A stretch of DNA of 64,000 bases from Ampelocalamus luodianensis (GCA_036346255.1 CM070626.1:16082001-16146000), one strand, 5' to 3'. Positions 1 to 12,112 are shown, counted from the stretch's first letter. Numbers and translations: made by a program. The notes: generated from the letters alone by a model not told the origin.

Positions 1-619
1 TGAAAATTTAAGCGGAAGCCAAGTGTTAGGAGGATCCTTCACTTTATCATTGGAGGTTATCCACATTATATCATTGTCATTTCAAAATATGATTTTATCC
101 ATAGTATAAAATTGCCTTAGAAACTACTATACTTATTCAAACTAAAATGTCGTTTATGCAAAACAACCCCGCCATACTCACTTGTTTCTTATGCATGCAT
201 TTAAATTCAATATTGGGTGTGACTTATGAGCACGGTAATAGTGCTCACTCTGTCGAATAAATCTTATTCAGAGAAGATCGCTATCTTGACGTGAGGACCC
301 TGACGAGTAGGCCTTTCGACCTGCACGATTGCTGTGGCGCATCGTGGCTCCCACTATTATGTTATTTCACTGTGTTTATCATTTGACATTTGATATTATT
401 ATTCGCACTTATTTGTATTAAACATTATTTATTTAATGTCATTTACGCTGATATGAATGTGATATTCATTTTTGTGAGACTGTACACTGGAAATCCTGGA
501 CTGGTGTTTGAACACAGAGAATTCGGGATCCTTCGCTCCCGGGTTCGACACTACTCATTACAAAGTGTGAGAAAGTAAAAAAAGAGTATTAGAATAACTT
601 CGTTCATATGAAATTGGGT
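1..619. other. Unassigned AT-rich sequence, probably transposon-derived
   Basis: No credible coding region is visible. The stretch lies directly upstream of recognisable copia pol sequence (from about 620), but I cannot align it to gag or to the LTR at 4159-4418. Around 515-550 it holds a GGATCC-rich segment followed by CCCGGGTTCGACAC, which resembles the U5 end of grass LTRs. That is only a resemblance. The window edge cuts off whatever lies further left. Confidence 0.3.
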
Positions 620-654
620 TATACTACACTAATATTAAGGCACCCGCAGCTTAT

Positions 655-1665
655 ACTACCCTGAAAATCGTATTTAGAAGCTCTAGACTTTTCTATTTCT
701 GGCATAATAGATTATGCCGCCTAGATCTTCGGATGATGAGAAATATAATTAACAATTCACGGGAACATAGTATAAATGTAAATAATTTTCCGAATCAGAA
801 AGATTTTGTGTGCCCTGCAAGTGCCATCGGGAAATTAATTACTAGACCTTCTCCTCTGAAAGCAAAGGATAAAGTCCCTGCATTCCTGGAACGTATCCAG
901 GGAGATTTTTACGATCCTATACAGGCCCTATAAGAGCCATTTAGGTATTTTATGGTGCTCATCGATGCTTCCTCGTAATGGTCACACATATGTTTATTGT
1001 CTATGAGAAACCACGCTTTTGCAAGGCTAACCTCGCAGATAATTAAAATTAGAAATAATTTTCCTAACCATCATGTGAAGTTCACCACAATAGACAACAC
1101 CAGAGAATTTACTTCGAAGGCCTTTGATGATTATTACATGGAAATGAGAATTAAAGTTGAGCATTCCGTACCGCATGTCCACACCTAGAATGGACTAACA
1201 TAGGCATTAATTAAAAGGATTGAATTTATTGTCCGACCACTTTAAAGAATTGTAATTTACCAACTACATGTTGGAGACATACAGTCCTGCAAGCAGCAAC
1301 TCTCATCAATTTTAGACCGTCGGCATATAACATCCATTCACCTATGCAACTAGCGCAAGGGTCAGCACCGAAAACTTCTCATCTTTACAGGTTTGGTTGC
1401 AAGGTTTATGTACCTATACCACCACCGCAGCGAGCTGTAATGGGCCTTCTCCGAAAGTCTAGGATATACGTTGGTTATGAGACAACATCCATAATTAGGT
1501 ATTTGGACCCTATGACGCGAGATTTGCATACTGCCCGATTTGCTAATAGTATATTAGATGATGATTGTTTCCCATCATTAGGGGGAAGAAATCAACCCTT
1601 TGATGAACAATATCGAAACATAACGTGGCGAGCCACGGAAAGTACAGAAGACAATTGAAGTCCAT
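655..1665 (+). pseudogene. copia A integrase region (broken)
   Basis: Conceptual fragments match copia pre-integrase and integrase. One starts near 733 (MMRNIINNSREH) and continues through TRPSPLKAKDKVPAFLERIQ. A second at 997-1188 contains TTIDNTREFTSKAFDDYY and ends in HSVPHVHT, matching the core segment around the second catalytic Asp and the HTQNG motif. A third at 1344-1658 contains FGCKVYVPIPPPQR, the conserved post-core segment. Frames shift between the pieces and stop codons intervene (for example at 931 and 1186), so this is a relic. Confidence 0.8.
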
Positions 1666-1699
1666 ACACATGACCCGCGCACTAGTGAAGCAAATAGAG

Positions 1700-1753
1700 A
1701 AGTCCAGAAGATAATTGAAATCTAGAAGATAATTGAAGTCCAGAAGATAATTG
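1700..1753 (+). repeat. Three tandem 18-bp units in the copia A pol linker
   Basis: Three adjoining 18-bp units (1700-1717, 1718-1735, 1736-1753) of the form AAGTCCAGAAGATAATTG. The first and third are identical and the middle differs at two or three bases. Because 18 is divisible by three, each unit adds six codons in frame (a VQKIIE-like hexapeptide), although one middle-unit codon has become a stop. A related partial copy lies just upstream near 1645-1665. Confidence 0.85.
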
Positions 1754-2399
1754 ATTTGTAAGCATTAGCGAATCAACTACCTGACCACTTTACTTATTTG
1801 AAGAGCATGACCAAGTTGCATGTGTCTCCACACAATGCATCGGAGAGAGTTAAAATACCGATGAAGGTATCCCTAATCCTGTCCTAAGGCCTCAGAAAGG
1901 ACGAGAACTCTAGTCCCTCGAATCCGAAGTAATTGGGGACGCTTGGTGAAAAAGGATAAGAGAGACTTAACACAGCCGATCACTGAAGTTCCCCATAACC
2001 AAAAGGGAAGCCAGTTGAGATCTGGCACCACTATGGCACCTTCAAAAAAAGCATACCAGAATTAGACATCTCCATGAAGGGAGATATCAACTCCGATGTG
2101 TGCACACATCGGAGCTAGAAAACTAAAGTGACTTGCCCCTGTAATTAAAAGCAACGGTGAGCAAGCAGAAGCATTAGAAGAATCACCTTTGAAGAAATAG
2201 CTATAAACTTTGTGACATCGTGAGAATCTATGAATAAGACAACAGCCAATGTCGACATTGATTTTGCAAAGAAAATTGCAACAATCATCGATCTTGATCC
2301 AGAGCCTGCATCGCTCACTGAATGAAAGAAAAGATCAGATTGGGAAGATTGGAAGAATACAATAGAACCTGAATTATTATCTCTGAATAAAAGAGAGGT

Positions 2400-3900
2400 G
2401 TTTGGGCCTGTAAGCTCACGCCTCCCCATATGCACCCCGTAGAGTATGTGTGTATTTATTCGAAGAGAAATGGAAAAAAGCAAGGCTCATTGCATAAGAT
2501 TTCACTCAACGACCAGGAGTCGATTATGAAAAAACCTATTCACCGGTCATGGGCAAAACTACCCTTTAGATATTTAATCTTAATGGCAGTAAACTTGAAT
2601 CTAGAAATGAAATTGATGGATGTGGTAATTGCATATTTTTATGAAAATGTGGATTCGGACATTTATATGAAGATACCTGAATGTATCCCTGTCCCGAACC
2701 AAGACAAAGCAAATAGAAAATCTATACAGTGTATAACTCAGAAAGTCATTGTACGAACTTAAGCAATCAGGCAGGATGTGGTATAATCGCTTGAAGCAAT
2801 TTTCTATATAAGAAATGCTACACGAACAATGAGAATTGTCTTTGTTTATTTATATGATGATCACAGGATGGATTTTGTGTAATCTCAGAGTATGAAGATG
2901 ATCTGAATATCATCAGAACCCTGGAAGGTATTAAGAAAATAAGCTCTTACCTAGAGTCAGAGTTCGAAATAAAATATTTGGATAAAACCAAATATTACCT
3001 AGGCTTGCAGCTTGAGCATGCCCCTAAAGGGATATTAGTGCATCAATCAACCTACATTCAGAAGGTGTTAGAAAGGTGTGGCTTTGAAAAGGCATAAGTT
3101 CGAAAGTGCCAATGGTCGGGAGATCTTTGCTGTAAGACAAGGACTCGTACAGACCTAGAGAAGAGGGGGAGGAAGTCCTGGGATCATAATTATCATACTT
3201 AAGTGCAATAAGAGCACTCATGTATTTAGCAAACTATACTAGACTGGACATTGCATTTGTCGTAAATATATTAGCAAGGTATAGTGCAGAACCTACCAAA
3301 GGCATTGACAAAGAATGAATGACATCTTCCGATACTTCAAAGGAAGCAAAGATCTTGGTCTGTTCTACAGAAAGAACCAAGACCTATCTATGACTGGCTA
3401 TGCAGATGTCGGGTACCTGTCGGACCCGCATACAGCCAAGTCACAAACACTATATATTCCTATGTGGTAGAACTACAATTTTATGGAAATTGTTTAAGCA
3501 AAGTCTTATATCAACTTCGACGAACCACTCGAAAATCATAGCACTATACGAGGCCTCGCAAGAATGTTCTTGGCTTCGGCAGATGATTTACCACATCTAG
3601 TAGTAGTGTGAATTGAATACTGCACAAACCCCCGCTATTATCTATGAAGATAATGCAGTTTGTGTTGCACAAGTGCAGATGGGTTATGTGAAGAGTCAAC
3701 TCACAAATCATATCAATCACAAGTTCTTCTATGCTCATGAATTGTAAAAGATGGACGAAATGAAAGTACTACATACTAAGTCATGTGAAAATCTTGCAGA
3801 TTTATTCACTAAGTCACTTTCAGCATCTAGTTTTGAAAGATGCATCCGTGAAATTGGAATGATGAGACTTAGAGAAGTGCGGAATTATAGGGGAAATCTT
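2400..3900 (+). pseudogene. copia A reverse transcriptase and RNase H (broken)
   Basis: Fragments in several frames match copia reverse transcriptase: the piece around 2560-2690 includes LEMKLMDVVIAYFYE, corresponding to the conserved MDVKTAFL segment. Near 2840-2870 the catalytic loop reads approximately VYLYDDH, a disturbed YVDD consistent with a small indel. RNase H follows, with TGYADVGYLSDPHTA near 3390-3440. Stops and frameshifts are frequent, so no product is expected. Confidence 0.8.
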
Positions 3901-4158
3901 CACAAACTTATTATTGAAACTTGATCACGAAGATCGAGTACCTAAAGAATAAATCCTAGAGATTAAATGAAATTGTGTGGATTGTACTCTTTTTCCCTTG
4001 GCGAGTTTTTCTGAAGTTTTTCAGCTAATGTTTTTAATGAGGCAATTCGTGCAGCATAGCAGAACGTGTTTCATGTACTCTTTCTCTAAAATTTTCTAGT
4101 GTGTATTTATGGAGTTTTGATGAGGTATAAACATGTAGGATGAGTGCCCAAGGGGGAG

Positions 4159-4418
4159 TATTAAGAAACCGAGACCAAACCAACAGTCCTGGTCTAAGGT
4201 GGACTCCTCATCCATCCAGTAGCCTATATAAAGAGGGGGAACCCCAACCATTGTACTATAGTTTTACAGAAGAGCAATAAAGAGAAACCAGAAGTCTCCT
4301 CATAACTTTGTGTTCAATATACTATTTTATTTTTGTGTTCTTGCATTGTTTTTACAATTCTACGCTTGTCTACGAGTTAATCGTTCGGACTAGACTCGCC
4401 AGCGACGGTTCCTTGACA
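4159..4418 (+). repeat. 3' LTR of copia A
   Basis: The sequence directly follows a polypurine tract (AGGGGGAG, 4151-4158), which marks the start of a plus-strand 3' LTR. It starts TATTAAGAAACC, apparently a decayed TGTTAAG, and ends TTGACA at about 4418, giving roughly 260 bp. A promoter-like TATATAAAG lies at 4225-4233. The outer boundary is inferred from the expected terminal CA because there is no second LTR to compare. Confidence 0.65.
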
Positions 4419-4450
4419 ATTTACGTGCCTTTTCTAAATCCCTAAACCCA

Positions 4451-4528
4451 CGGGCGTTTGGCTGGTCAAACCATGAACAGAACGCAGCCTAGGTGTTCGT
4501 GGAGCCTACTGGGTATAAACAATATTGT
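4451..4528 (+). repeat. 78-bp direct repeat, copy 1
   Basis: An exact copy of this 78-bp segment occurs at 4889-4966. It starts CGGGCGTTTGGCTGG and ends AACAATATTGT. The bases immediately outside the two copies differ. The perfect match implies a recent event. Confidence 0.95.
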
Positions 4529-4888
4529 GAGTTTCGGACACTATTGGCCCTGTAGACCATTGTAATTCCAAATCTAACCCTGTTACGTCTTAAATTCCAT
4601 TTTTGGCCCTCTAACTGAGTTCAGAATGAAATGCCCCTACCGCAGCAGCCACTTGCTGCTCGCCCAACGCAGCAAGTTGCTGATCAGTAGCACTGTAGCA
4701 TTTTTCCGAAAAATCCATTTAAGTATATTTTTAGAGTAATTTTTAAATATAGCAAATGAGCACAAAAATTATGAAATTTTTGTAGAGTCTCCTGGCACAG
4801 TAGGCTTGTGTATTTTTTCAGAATTTTTCGAGCTCCTATATTTAAAAATTCTTCCACAAAATACACTTAAATAAATTTTTCAAAATTG
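4529..4888. other. 360-bp segment between the two 78-bp repeats
   Basis: This is AT-rich DNA with a short purine-pyrimidine patch of CAGCA/TGCTG words near 4640-4690. No coding region or terminal inverted repeats are evident. With the flanking repeats the unit is 516 bp. Confidence 0.6.
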
Positions 4889-4966
4889 CGGGCGTTTGGC
4901 TGGTCAAACCATGAACAGAACGCAGCCTAGGTGTTCGTGGAGCCTACTGGGTATAAACAATATTGT
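4889..4966 (+). repeat. 78-bp direct repeat, copy 2
   Basis: Identical to 4451-4528 over all 78 bases. Copy-to-copy spacing is 438 bp. Confidence 0.95.
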
Positions 4967-5580
4967 CAGTACAAACTTTGTAGAATATTACACAGCAATG
5001 CACAGTAGGTTTCCTTCTCGATGCCTAAGATAATCATGGAAGTTCGTCAAGTTGGCTTTGGTGCGTGAGTCTGCTAGGTTTGAGGGGCCAAAATTGCACC
5101 CAAATCAAAATCTAGCGTTATCAAAATCCGGGCAGCCTGATTTTGCCAAAGTTTGGCTACGAAAATGATCTGGAGATGTGAACGGAATCTTACCAAATAT
5201 TTTTATGGAACAAAACAGATGTCAAATCTTACCAAAATTTGGCTCGGCGAAGTTTGGCTTCCAAGGACACCAAACCAAACAGGCCTGCCGTGCCTGACAC
5301 GCTGTGGTACATCACTATACGTAGCCTGATGCGTCAGGAGGCTCCGCTCTACTCCTCTACCCAATGGAACAGGGCATCAGATGCCACATTGCCACGGACA
5401 ACGTTGGTTGAAGTTGGCCGCCTGTACGGGCCAGGGTCTCCTCGCTGAAATCTTCTCAGTGGAATTTCACCAACCTGACAGCAGTAAATCGGCAGACGAC
5501 GCACGCCGTTGTGGACGGACGAAACCACCGTCTAACTGAGTAACTGACACCACTATCTTTTCAATAACGAACTTCATCGC
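4967..5580. other. Non-coding sequence, possible miniature element remnant
   Basis: No gene is seen. Between about 5090 and 5290 several TTTGCCAAAGTTTGGC and AATTTGGCTCGGC words occur, and the segment ends in CCAAACCAAACAGGCC near 5270-5285. GGCCTGTTTGGTTTGG-type ends are common on grass miniature transposons. I cannot find the matching opposite end or a target duplication, so the call is tentative. Confidence 0.3.
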
Positions 5581-6024
5581 TCGTCAGTCACCCTCAACCT
5601 TTCAGGACGGTCCAAAGCATCTTTCTGAAACGTCAGTCCTAGTCCTAAGTGCAACAGTTGGAAAACAAACGCATGACACACACGGAAACTTCCAGATGAT
5701 AATCACAGGGTACACAAGTACAGACAGCATCTTAGCGAACGATGTACTCTTTCTGGATCTTTTCAACAGAAAGCAGCCAGCAACCAAACGTACGGTACAG
5801 ACATGGGCCCTCACCATAGTTCAGAATTCAGATAAAGCTGATGCTACCACAAAAACATGAAACTAGCAGTAAGATCATCATCATTTACAAGATGGAGATA
5901 GAGAGACTATTTTACATCAATTGCTAGCATTAGACAACCTAGGTCTGAAAATAAGCATCAGCGATTTACAAGGGTCAGTGAGTGAGTCTCTCCTAGGATC
6001 CTAAGCCCTTTTGAAGCTGAAATC
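5581..6024 (-). other. Presumed 3' untranslated and downstream region of the kinase gene
   Basis: Sequence downstream, in transcript sense, of the kinase stop codon at 6025-6027. It has no convincing coding frame. The transcript end cannot be placed from sequence alone. Confidence 0.4.
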
Positions 6025-9000
6025 CTAAGCTGAGAGATATGAAGACATGGCTCTTATGAAATCCAGATTCATAGCGGAGCCTGCGAAAGGGGTGCCTTCG
6101 GGGACCCACAAACCGCCTCTGTGAGGAAGCATAATCTGTGGGTTCATGCGGTCCTTGTCGGTGCTTGTTTGCTCGGATGGAGCTTCCTTCTCTTTCTTCA
6201 CAAATTCAAAGAACTCTGCAACTTGCCGAGCGTATCTGCGCAGGCAAAATATTCAAACATCAAATGAGAATGCAGAATTTTAGGGGTATTTAGGGGTATG
6301 TCAAGCAGTCAAGGTTTTCACCCCTACTTCCTAATGTTAATATCCAGTAACCAGAACAGCATTGTGAGAGCCAAATTGAATCTATATTAAAACACAAAAA
6401 TGTGCATAGGACCTAGAAAAGCTGGTCATTCAAAGATTAAAAAAAGTGACACTATGAACAATATACAATCAGTAAAATGAAGGTTTGCAAACTCACTGTC
6501 GCTTAGCCTCTATGTCTTTGTTGAAATCAATGTCAGGTTCACAATCCAGGACCAGAGCAGGAACCTACATAGCAAAAACCTCAACTTTATGACTGAGGTG
6601 CTTAGTACTAGAGTTTTTGAAGCAAATTAAGGTACGAGAATGTACCTTTTGGATACTGGAATGCATGTGATCTCCTTCCAAGTAGAAGACACGATCCCGT
6701 ATTTCTAGAGGCAAGGAGCCCTCCATATGCGTGGGCAGCTGACTGACTGATAATACACCAGGGCCTCCTCCTTTTGAAGGAAGTAACCAGCTCTCATGTT
6801 TCTCATGCAAACCTTGCAAGTAGTCAAGAGTAACACCACCTTCCTCTGATCTTTTTCGGAGCATCATTCTTTTGTGGCAAGTATCTGGGCTAGCTCTTAA
6901 ATAAATAAATCCATCAGGGATAAGACCTGGGAGCGATGACACAACAGGATCGAACCAGGAATCATAGATGCTGATTTCCATCTCATTCATCCAGTTAGCT
7001 TCGTGAACAGCACGTACAAATACCTGGTGGATATTGGCAAAAGAATTTAGTTTACACAAAAGATACTAACCAGTTAAATCAGAATGTAACTAAAATACTC
7101 TGTTCACTGCCTGGATTAGCATTAGCAGGTAAGATAGACCTACCATCCTATCACTGAAAACGCTTCTTTCCATCAGTCTGAGAGGTTTTATTCCACCTGA
7201 AGATTCCCTTTCTTGCATGACCCTCGTCACAAACACATAGTTTTGGAAAGTATAAGCATACCTATGTGGCTCCGCGTAGAAGGCATCCAATATATTGAAG
7301 TGATCAGGGCCAATATCCTGCCACTTAGCAATAGGTTCAGGTACTATTTCTACAAGATCACGTAGTTCAATAGTCTCATTGGCTATTCTTTGGAGGAAGG
7401 TGGTCTTCCCAACACTAATATTCCCTTCCACACAAAAGGTCAGCCTCTTCTTCTGAGAGGGCTTAGACGAGTCTGTGTCCTTCAGCTCCTCATCAACACT
7501 CTCTTTAATGAATGAAGTTATACTCTCAGCATGGTTCTTATGTATGATGCCAACTGAGCTCTGTAAGAACTCAACCATCTTCTCGGTAGACCTGCCAAAG
7601 AACTGCACATGCACGTAAATTGTCAGCAAATGGAGAAGTCCATAACACAATAATGTAACCACAACAAACAAAAGAATAGGGTGGCAGGAAGCTGTAGTAT
7701 CATCATGTCATTTGTTAACCTCTCGCACGACTTAAAGTATTGAAAAATGAAAAGTCTACCCCAAAATGAAAAAAAAAATACAACTTGCTTCCCAGAACAC
7801 AGAAGAACACATGACATAATCAATTTTTTCTGGACACCAAGTCCAAAACAAGACAAACAAAAAACATCAGAGTTCCCTCCGTCTATTGCAATAGTAATAT
7901 AATAAGGTGTAGATCAACTGGCATTAGCAAAAGTGGAAAAGGCAAATAATGCAAGAAGAGCGCCACGTTTGTGTACTTCTAGCACAATCTACATCAGACA
8001 GTTACAATTTTGGCTATGAGTACTTGTTTCAAAATGTTACAGAAGGAGTTGATTTTTAATTTGTTTAAGAGACGTGTAATTTTGTGGGGGGAAAATATAG
8101 CTGTTAATGGTCACTTTTGTAGTATAAAACAATCTGTTATGCCACAAGAGCACACTTGCATGTTGAATAATCGAATGAAGCGATTACTTTATTTATGTCT
8201 TTAATAATCTGTAACGTCTGTTCTTATTTGTAGTTTGAGTTGGATTGTATCGCATTTCTAGCTAGTACCACCACAACATACCCTGTAAAAGGTGATATGA
8301 TGGGCTCACTTAAGATTTCAAGAGCCATGCAAACTTAAATTGCAGATCACAGTATGTTTCATGTCACACTACTTTCCATGTGCGTTTGTGTTTCACACAA
8401 GCTTTACCAACTAATAAATGGTAAATGAGCCCCTCTGTAACACTAAACGAGTTGCTTGAATACTTTTCCACTACTAGTGTAATGCAGAAAGGATATTACA
8501 AAATTTAACTTTCACCATAGCATCTATCAACACTTGAACAGTATGAGTATACATGCGCAGCATGATATTCAATTTTTTGCCTTGTACGCACCATAACATG
8601 GACATAACAAGCCTTGCATGGGAGTTATTAACCGAAACCGAAAGCTCCAGGTGAGCACATGTATGTACTATGTAATGTAATCCTTTTAGGCTGACAGATA
8701 CTAGTTTAACGAGTTCAGTGTTGATGAACACAAAGTTCTATGCTTGCCTTGGGCCGTTACATATGTGCGCCCTTTACACAGCATTGCCACCAATCCAACG
8801 GAGACACAGCTTAATATTTATTATACGGATTAATCCTATATCTCACGCGCTGAGACATGGGTAGAACAAAACCCTACTCTTACCATACATACTTCACACA
8901 CACAAAAACCAGCAGATAACCAAAATTTCTCCAGATAAACACACACACCTTATCCCTGTAGAGCTGCTTGAGCTGAGCGACGCCCTCGAACCCGTTGTCC

Positions 9001-9356
9001 ACGAGCTTCCTCAGGTTGCGCGGCCCGACCCCGGGAATGGCGAGGAGCTCCCCGCTCCCCACCGCCGCATTCCCGCCCCTCAGTCTCCTCTCCGCGGCCG
9101 CGCGGCCCCCGCCTCCCCTCCGTTTCTCCTCCTCCGCCTCGTCGTCGCCGCGCCTCGCGGCCTCGACGGAGCAGAAGAGGCCCCTCCTCGCTCCCCCGCC
9201 GCCGCAGCGCAGCCACGGGGGAGGCCGGGGGCCCTGGCGCGCGGCGAGGAGCGCGGGGGAGCCGAGCTGGAGGGCGGGCATGGAGGACGAGAGCAGGAGG
9301 GGCGCCGTGGCGGCGGCGGCGGCGGTGGCGGTGGGGAGGAGGGAGAGCCTGTGCAT
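6025..9356 (-). CDS. Deoxynucleoside kinase, organelle-type, five exons
   Basis: Five exons on the minus strand join in frame: 8949-9356, 7144-7602, 6646-7023, 6497-6564 and 6025-6235, all with GT-AG introns, giving 507 residues. The enzyme family transfers a phosphate from a nucleoside triphosphate to a deoxynucleoside in the salvage pathway. The P-loop is GNISVGKTT (residues 196-204), EPIAKW lies at 225-230, the ERS motif at 281-283, and an arginine-rich lid KRMMLRKRSEE at about 340-350. The first ~80 residues are rich in Ala, Arg, Pro and Ser and lack acidic residues at first, as in a chloroplast or mitochondrial transit peptide. Residues 103-136 carry a helix-hairpin-helix-like stretch (IPGVGPRNLRKL) before the kinase domain, an arrangement I recall from plant homologues. 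The start at 9356 is the first ATG in the exon 1 frame giving this transit-like leader. All key motifs are intact, so it is probably functional. Substrate preference cannot be read from sequence. Confidence 0.92.
7603..8948 (-). other. Intron 1 of the kinase gene
   Basis: The 1,346-bp intron runs from donor GTGTGTGTG (just below 8949) to an acceptor ending TGCAG (above 7602). It separates the GC-rich transit-peptide exon from the P-loop exon and is in phase 0. It is AT-rich with several chance frames. CCCTCCGTCTATTGC near 7875 resembles the end of a Stowaway element, but no partner end was found. Confidence 0.8.
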
Positions 9357-12112
9357 CTACGGCGGCGGCGGAGGCGGAGCTCATCAATGAGGCTAGGGTT
9401 TGGGGAGGGTTTTGGTTTGGAGTTTATCCCTTCCCTTGTGACCTGTGAGCTGTGTCGTCGGGAAGCGGGAGGGGAGGAGGCCGAGGTAGCGCTGCGGTGG
9501 ACTGGGGTGGGTCCACGGGGAGCGGTGCACGGGTCACTGCGTGGTGGGCCCATCCGTGGACCACTGGGCACGGCGATCGAATTGTTTACACGGGCAAGGG
9601 TGGGCTTGTCGCTGTATTGCCGCCCCGGTCTCGGGAGCGTGCCGCTGGAACCGGTGTATGGACACTTGGGGCAGTGCCTGTTGGGCGGGATATGCGCCGG
9701 CCGCGCTCATCTGACGTGGATATACGAGCTTTCCAGCCAGACTTCACGTTTGACTGACGGTGGTGCGGCGGAAGCGGCGGTGGTCGGGTGCTGTGCGCGG
9801 CGCTATCCCGTGTTAAGCCAACAACGACATGCTCTCGGTGTACGCGTTGTGACTTGTGACATGTATGGTACCATACCATATTACGATTCGTCAAATCAAT
9901 TTTATCGTTTTATTCTAGTATGGATCTATGTAAGATCGCAACTAAATGTATTGGTCCAGATAGTAGTGTATAATCTCTATACTTGGGAGTTTTTGAGGTA
10001 CGACACGATCATCCCGATCCTACCAACATCGACACGCAAAGAGATGATGGTTGGGGCTCATGGGCGGCGACGAAATCTGTGACGAAAGCGGTTTGGGCGA
10101 CGATGAGGAAGATGGCTCGATTCCGACGAATGATTGCGAGAGAATACAATTAACTGAGGGTGATGATTGGTACGAAGGTGGAACACTTCGTGACACAATT
10201 GGGTTCGACGAAAGCTTAACGGGATGGAGATCAGGCGACGGCCGGAGCTCAGGAAGATGGTGGTGGCTCCTAGAACGGCGATCAGGTCACGGTGGCGAAA
10301 GAACGTAGTAGGGCGATTGGGTGGAGCTAGAGCCTTGGTAGGCTAGCCATAGAGCACCGTAGAGTTGCCGCACCTGTAGGCCATCGTCCCAGCAACGATG
10401 AACTCACCTGAAGCACCTCAAGACATATGGTTAGCATCCTCTATAACACCATCAACTCGCTAACGCTTGTGACCCGCATAGCTTTTAGGATTAGCAGTTG
10501 TTGAGCCCTCAATATGGTAGTAGTGCCGCACCGTCGTTGCTCTGCTTAGCCACCGCTGCCATAGGCCATCTTTGCGCTCACCATCGCCGCCCTTGAGGTC
10601 GTCATAGCCTTTGTGGTCCTGTTTTCCTCTCATCGGCTTCTGCCGCCGCCCGTCTCGCCAGCGCTTCATCCATGACTGCCTCCTCCTCGCTCCCCTATGT
10701 TTCTAGTGGAGATGAAGGCCCAGTTGCTGAGGTGGCATGCTCACGTGGCACGCCGTAACGGCCGGAGCGCGATTTGTCAGGATGACGGGTGGGCCCAACT
10801 TGTTGGGAGGGTTAGCAGCTGACGGAGTTGCACATATGTGAAAAAAATCGTCTGTTATAGTTGTATCTTAAAAGTGCAGCAAACTGATAGTTTAGCTAGT
10901 GAAGTTACAATTTTGTGAAATTTACCCATGTTTTATTTCTGGTTGGTATTTTTTTCCCTCGAGAATATGCAAATGCTTTGCGTGTCATTTATTAAAGAGA
11001 AAGAAGACAAGATGGTTATAGAAATACAACCACACAATTTAACAACACAATGTCAATAAGCAATAATCGCTAATCAGCACAAACGATCTGGTTAGTAATT
11101 TCTTTGCTTGTCAAAACTAGCATGCAGAATGTTGCAACGACTTCCCAAGAAAACATGACCACATGGCGCGATTTGACAATGGCAAAAGAAACCAAGTAGG
11201 ACAAGAAATGTTTTTCTCCTGATCTGGACGGTTTGTCCCCGAGCAAGGATCACCAAAAATACTTTGTCTCATTGTGATCATTAAGCTCTGCATACGAACA
11301 AAAACGGTGCATCTCTGCGTCAGACGTCTTGCCCCCGAACTGTACATTTCTGAAGACTAGAGGCAGAGTTGGGCCTCAGCTTCCGGAACAATGGTCTGAG
11401 ACTCACGGTTAAAATGCTACCTAAATTCTGAACAAGGTATTGAGATGAACAAGTCGTTCAAGCTCCACAGCTGAGCCGGTCCGAGGTCTGACCATAGGCC
11501 AGCTACGCCACAGATGAAGACCGAAGACAAGCACTGAGCACTGAACCACTTTCGACAGATGAAGTTAATCTGATTTCACCAGCATTCCACCAGATCAGCA
11601 ACGAGAATATGCATGCGTGTGCTAGCGTATTCCTATTGAAAAAGTCTTTCCATATGAGAAGTTCCTGTTGAAACCGCGGATTCTCGTCATGCTTGGAAAA
11701 GAAACCGTCACATAAGACTTGTTCCTCCAGGGTCTACCAAAGTAGAAAAACAGAGCATGACTGTTTCCTCTTAGAGGAACCGAAATTTAAATAGAATGTA
11801 CGTCAGATTTCTCTATATCAATCGAGTACTCGTTATGTAACAAACATTTCAAATGGAGAGGCAAATATTTAGGCTTTGGTTCCGTTACGGACCCAGAACA
11901 AAATATTAGATATGACGAAGTTGTCTGTGTGGACCAAGAGTAAACCCCAAAGCAAAGAAATATATACATAAACTATATTGCAATCACACTATATGACACT
12001 AAATAGAATCAACAACTACAATCCGCATGCGAATCATTTCTAGCAAATTAAATAGTCAGCCATTCAAAATCTTGAAGCAAAAATCACAATCACGTAGGGT
12101 CTATTATCGCAA
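9357..12112. other. Intergenic region upstream of the kinase gene
   Basis: No supportable gene. The first ~400 bp is GC-rich and probably contains the kinase promoter and 5' untranslated region, transcribed leftwards. Long frames at 9351-10082 (plus) and 9586-9894 (minus) have no recognisable domain and fit GC-rich chance frames. From about 10,860 onward the sequence is AT-rich with no feature I recognise. Confidence 0.5.

Larger units (their letters stand above)
620..4418 (+). mobile_element. Degenerate Ty1/copia retrotransposon (copia A), 5' end not visible
   Basis: Read on the plus strand, the order is pre-integrase, integrase core, a linker, reverse transcriptase, RNase H, a 3' untranslated stretch, a polypurine tract (4150-4158) and one LTR (4159-4418). 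This is the copia order, with integrase before reverse transcriptase. The frame is broken many times by stops and indels, so the copy cannot encode a working polyprotein. No 5' LTR, primer-binding site or gag is recognised in 1-619, so the element is truncated or its 5' part lies outside the window or has been replaced. Confidence 0.85.

Noticed and set aside
4451..4966. Definite call as a miniature LTR element
   Set aside because: The size fits, but there is no PBS, PPT or flanking duplication, so only the repeats are annotated.
7870..7920. Stowaway miniature element in kinase intron 1
   Set aside because: Only one CCCTCCGT-like end, with no opposing end or TA duplication.
8950..9571. Other long frames overlapping kinase exon 1 (minus 8950-9387 and 9080-9571, plus 8995-9390)
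   Set aside because: Shadows of a GC-rich exon. Only the frame from 9356 splices in phase into the P-loop exon.
9351..10082. 243-codon plus-strand frame upstream of the kinase gene
   Set aside because: It begins inside the kinase exon on the opposite strand, runs through GC-rich DNA where several frames are open, and shows no domain or intron signals.
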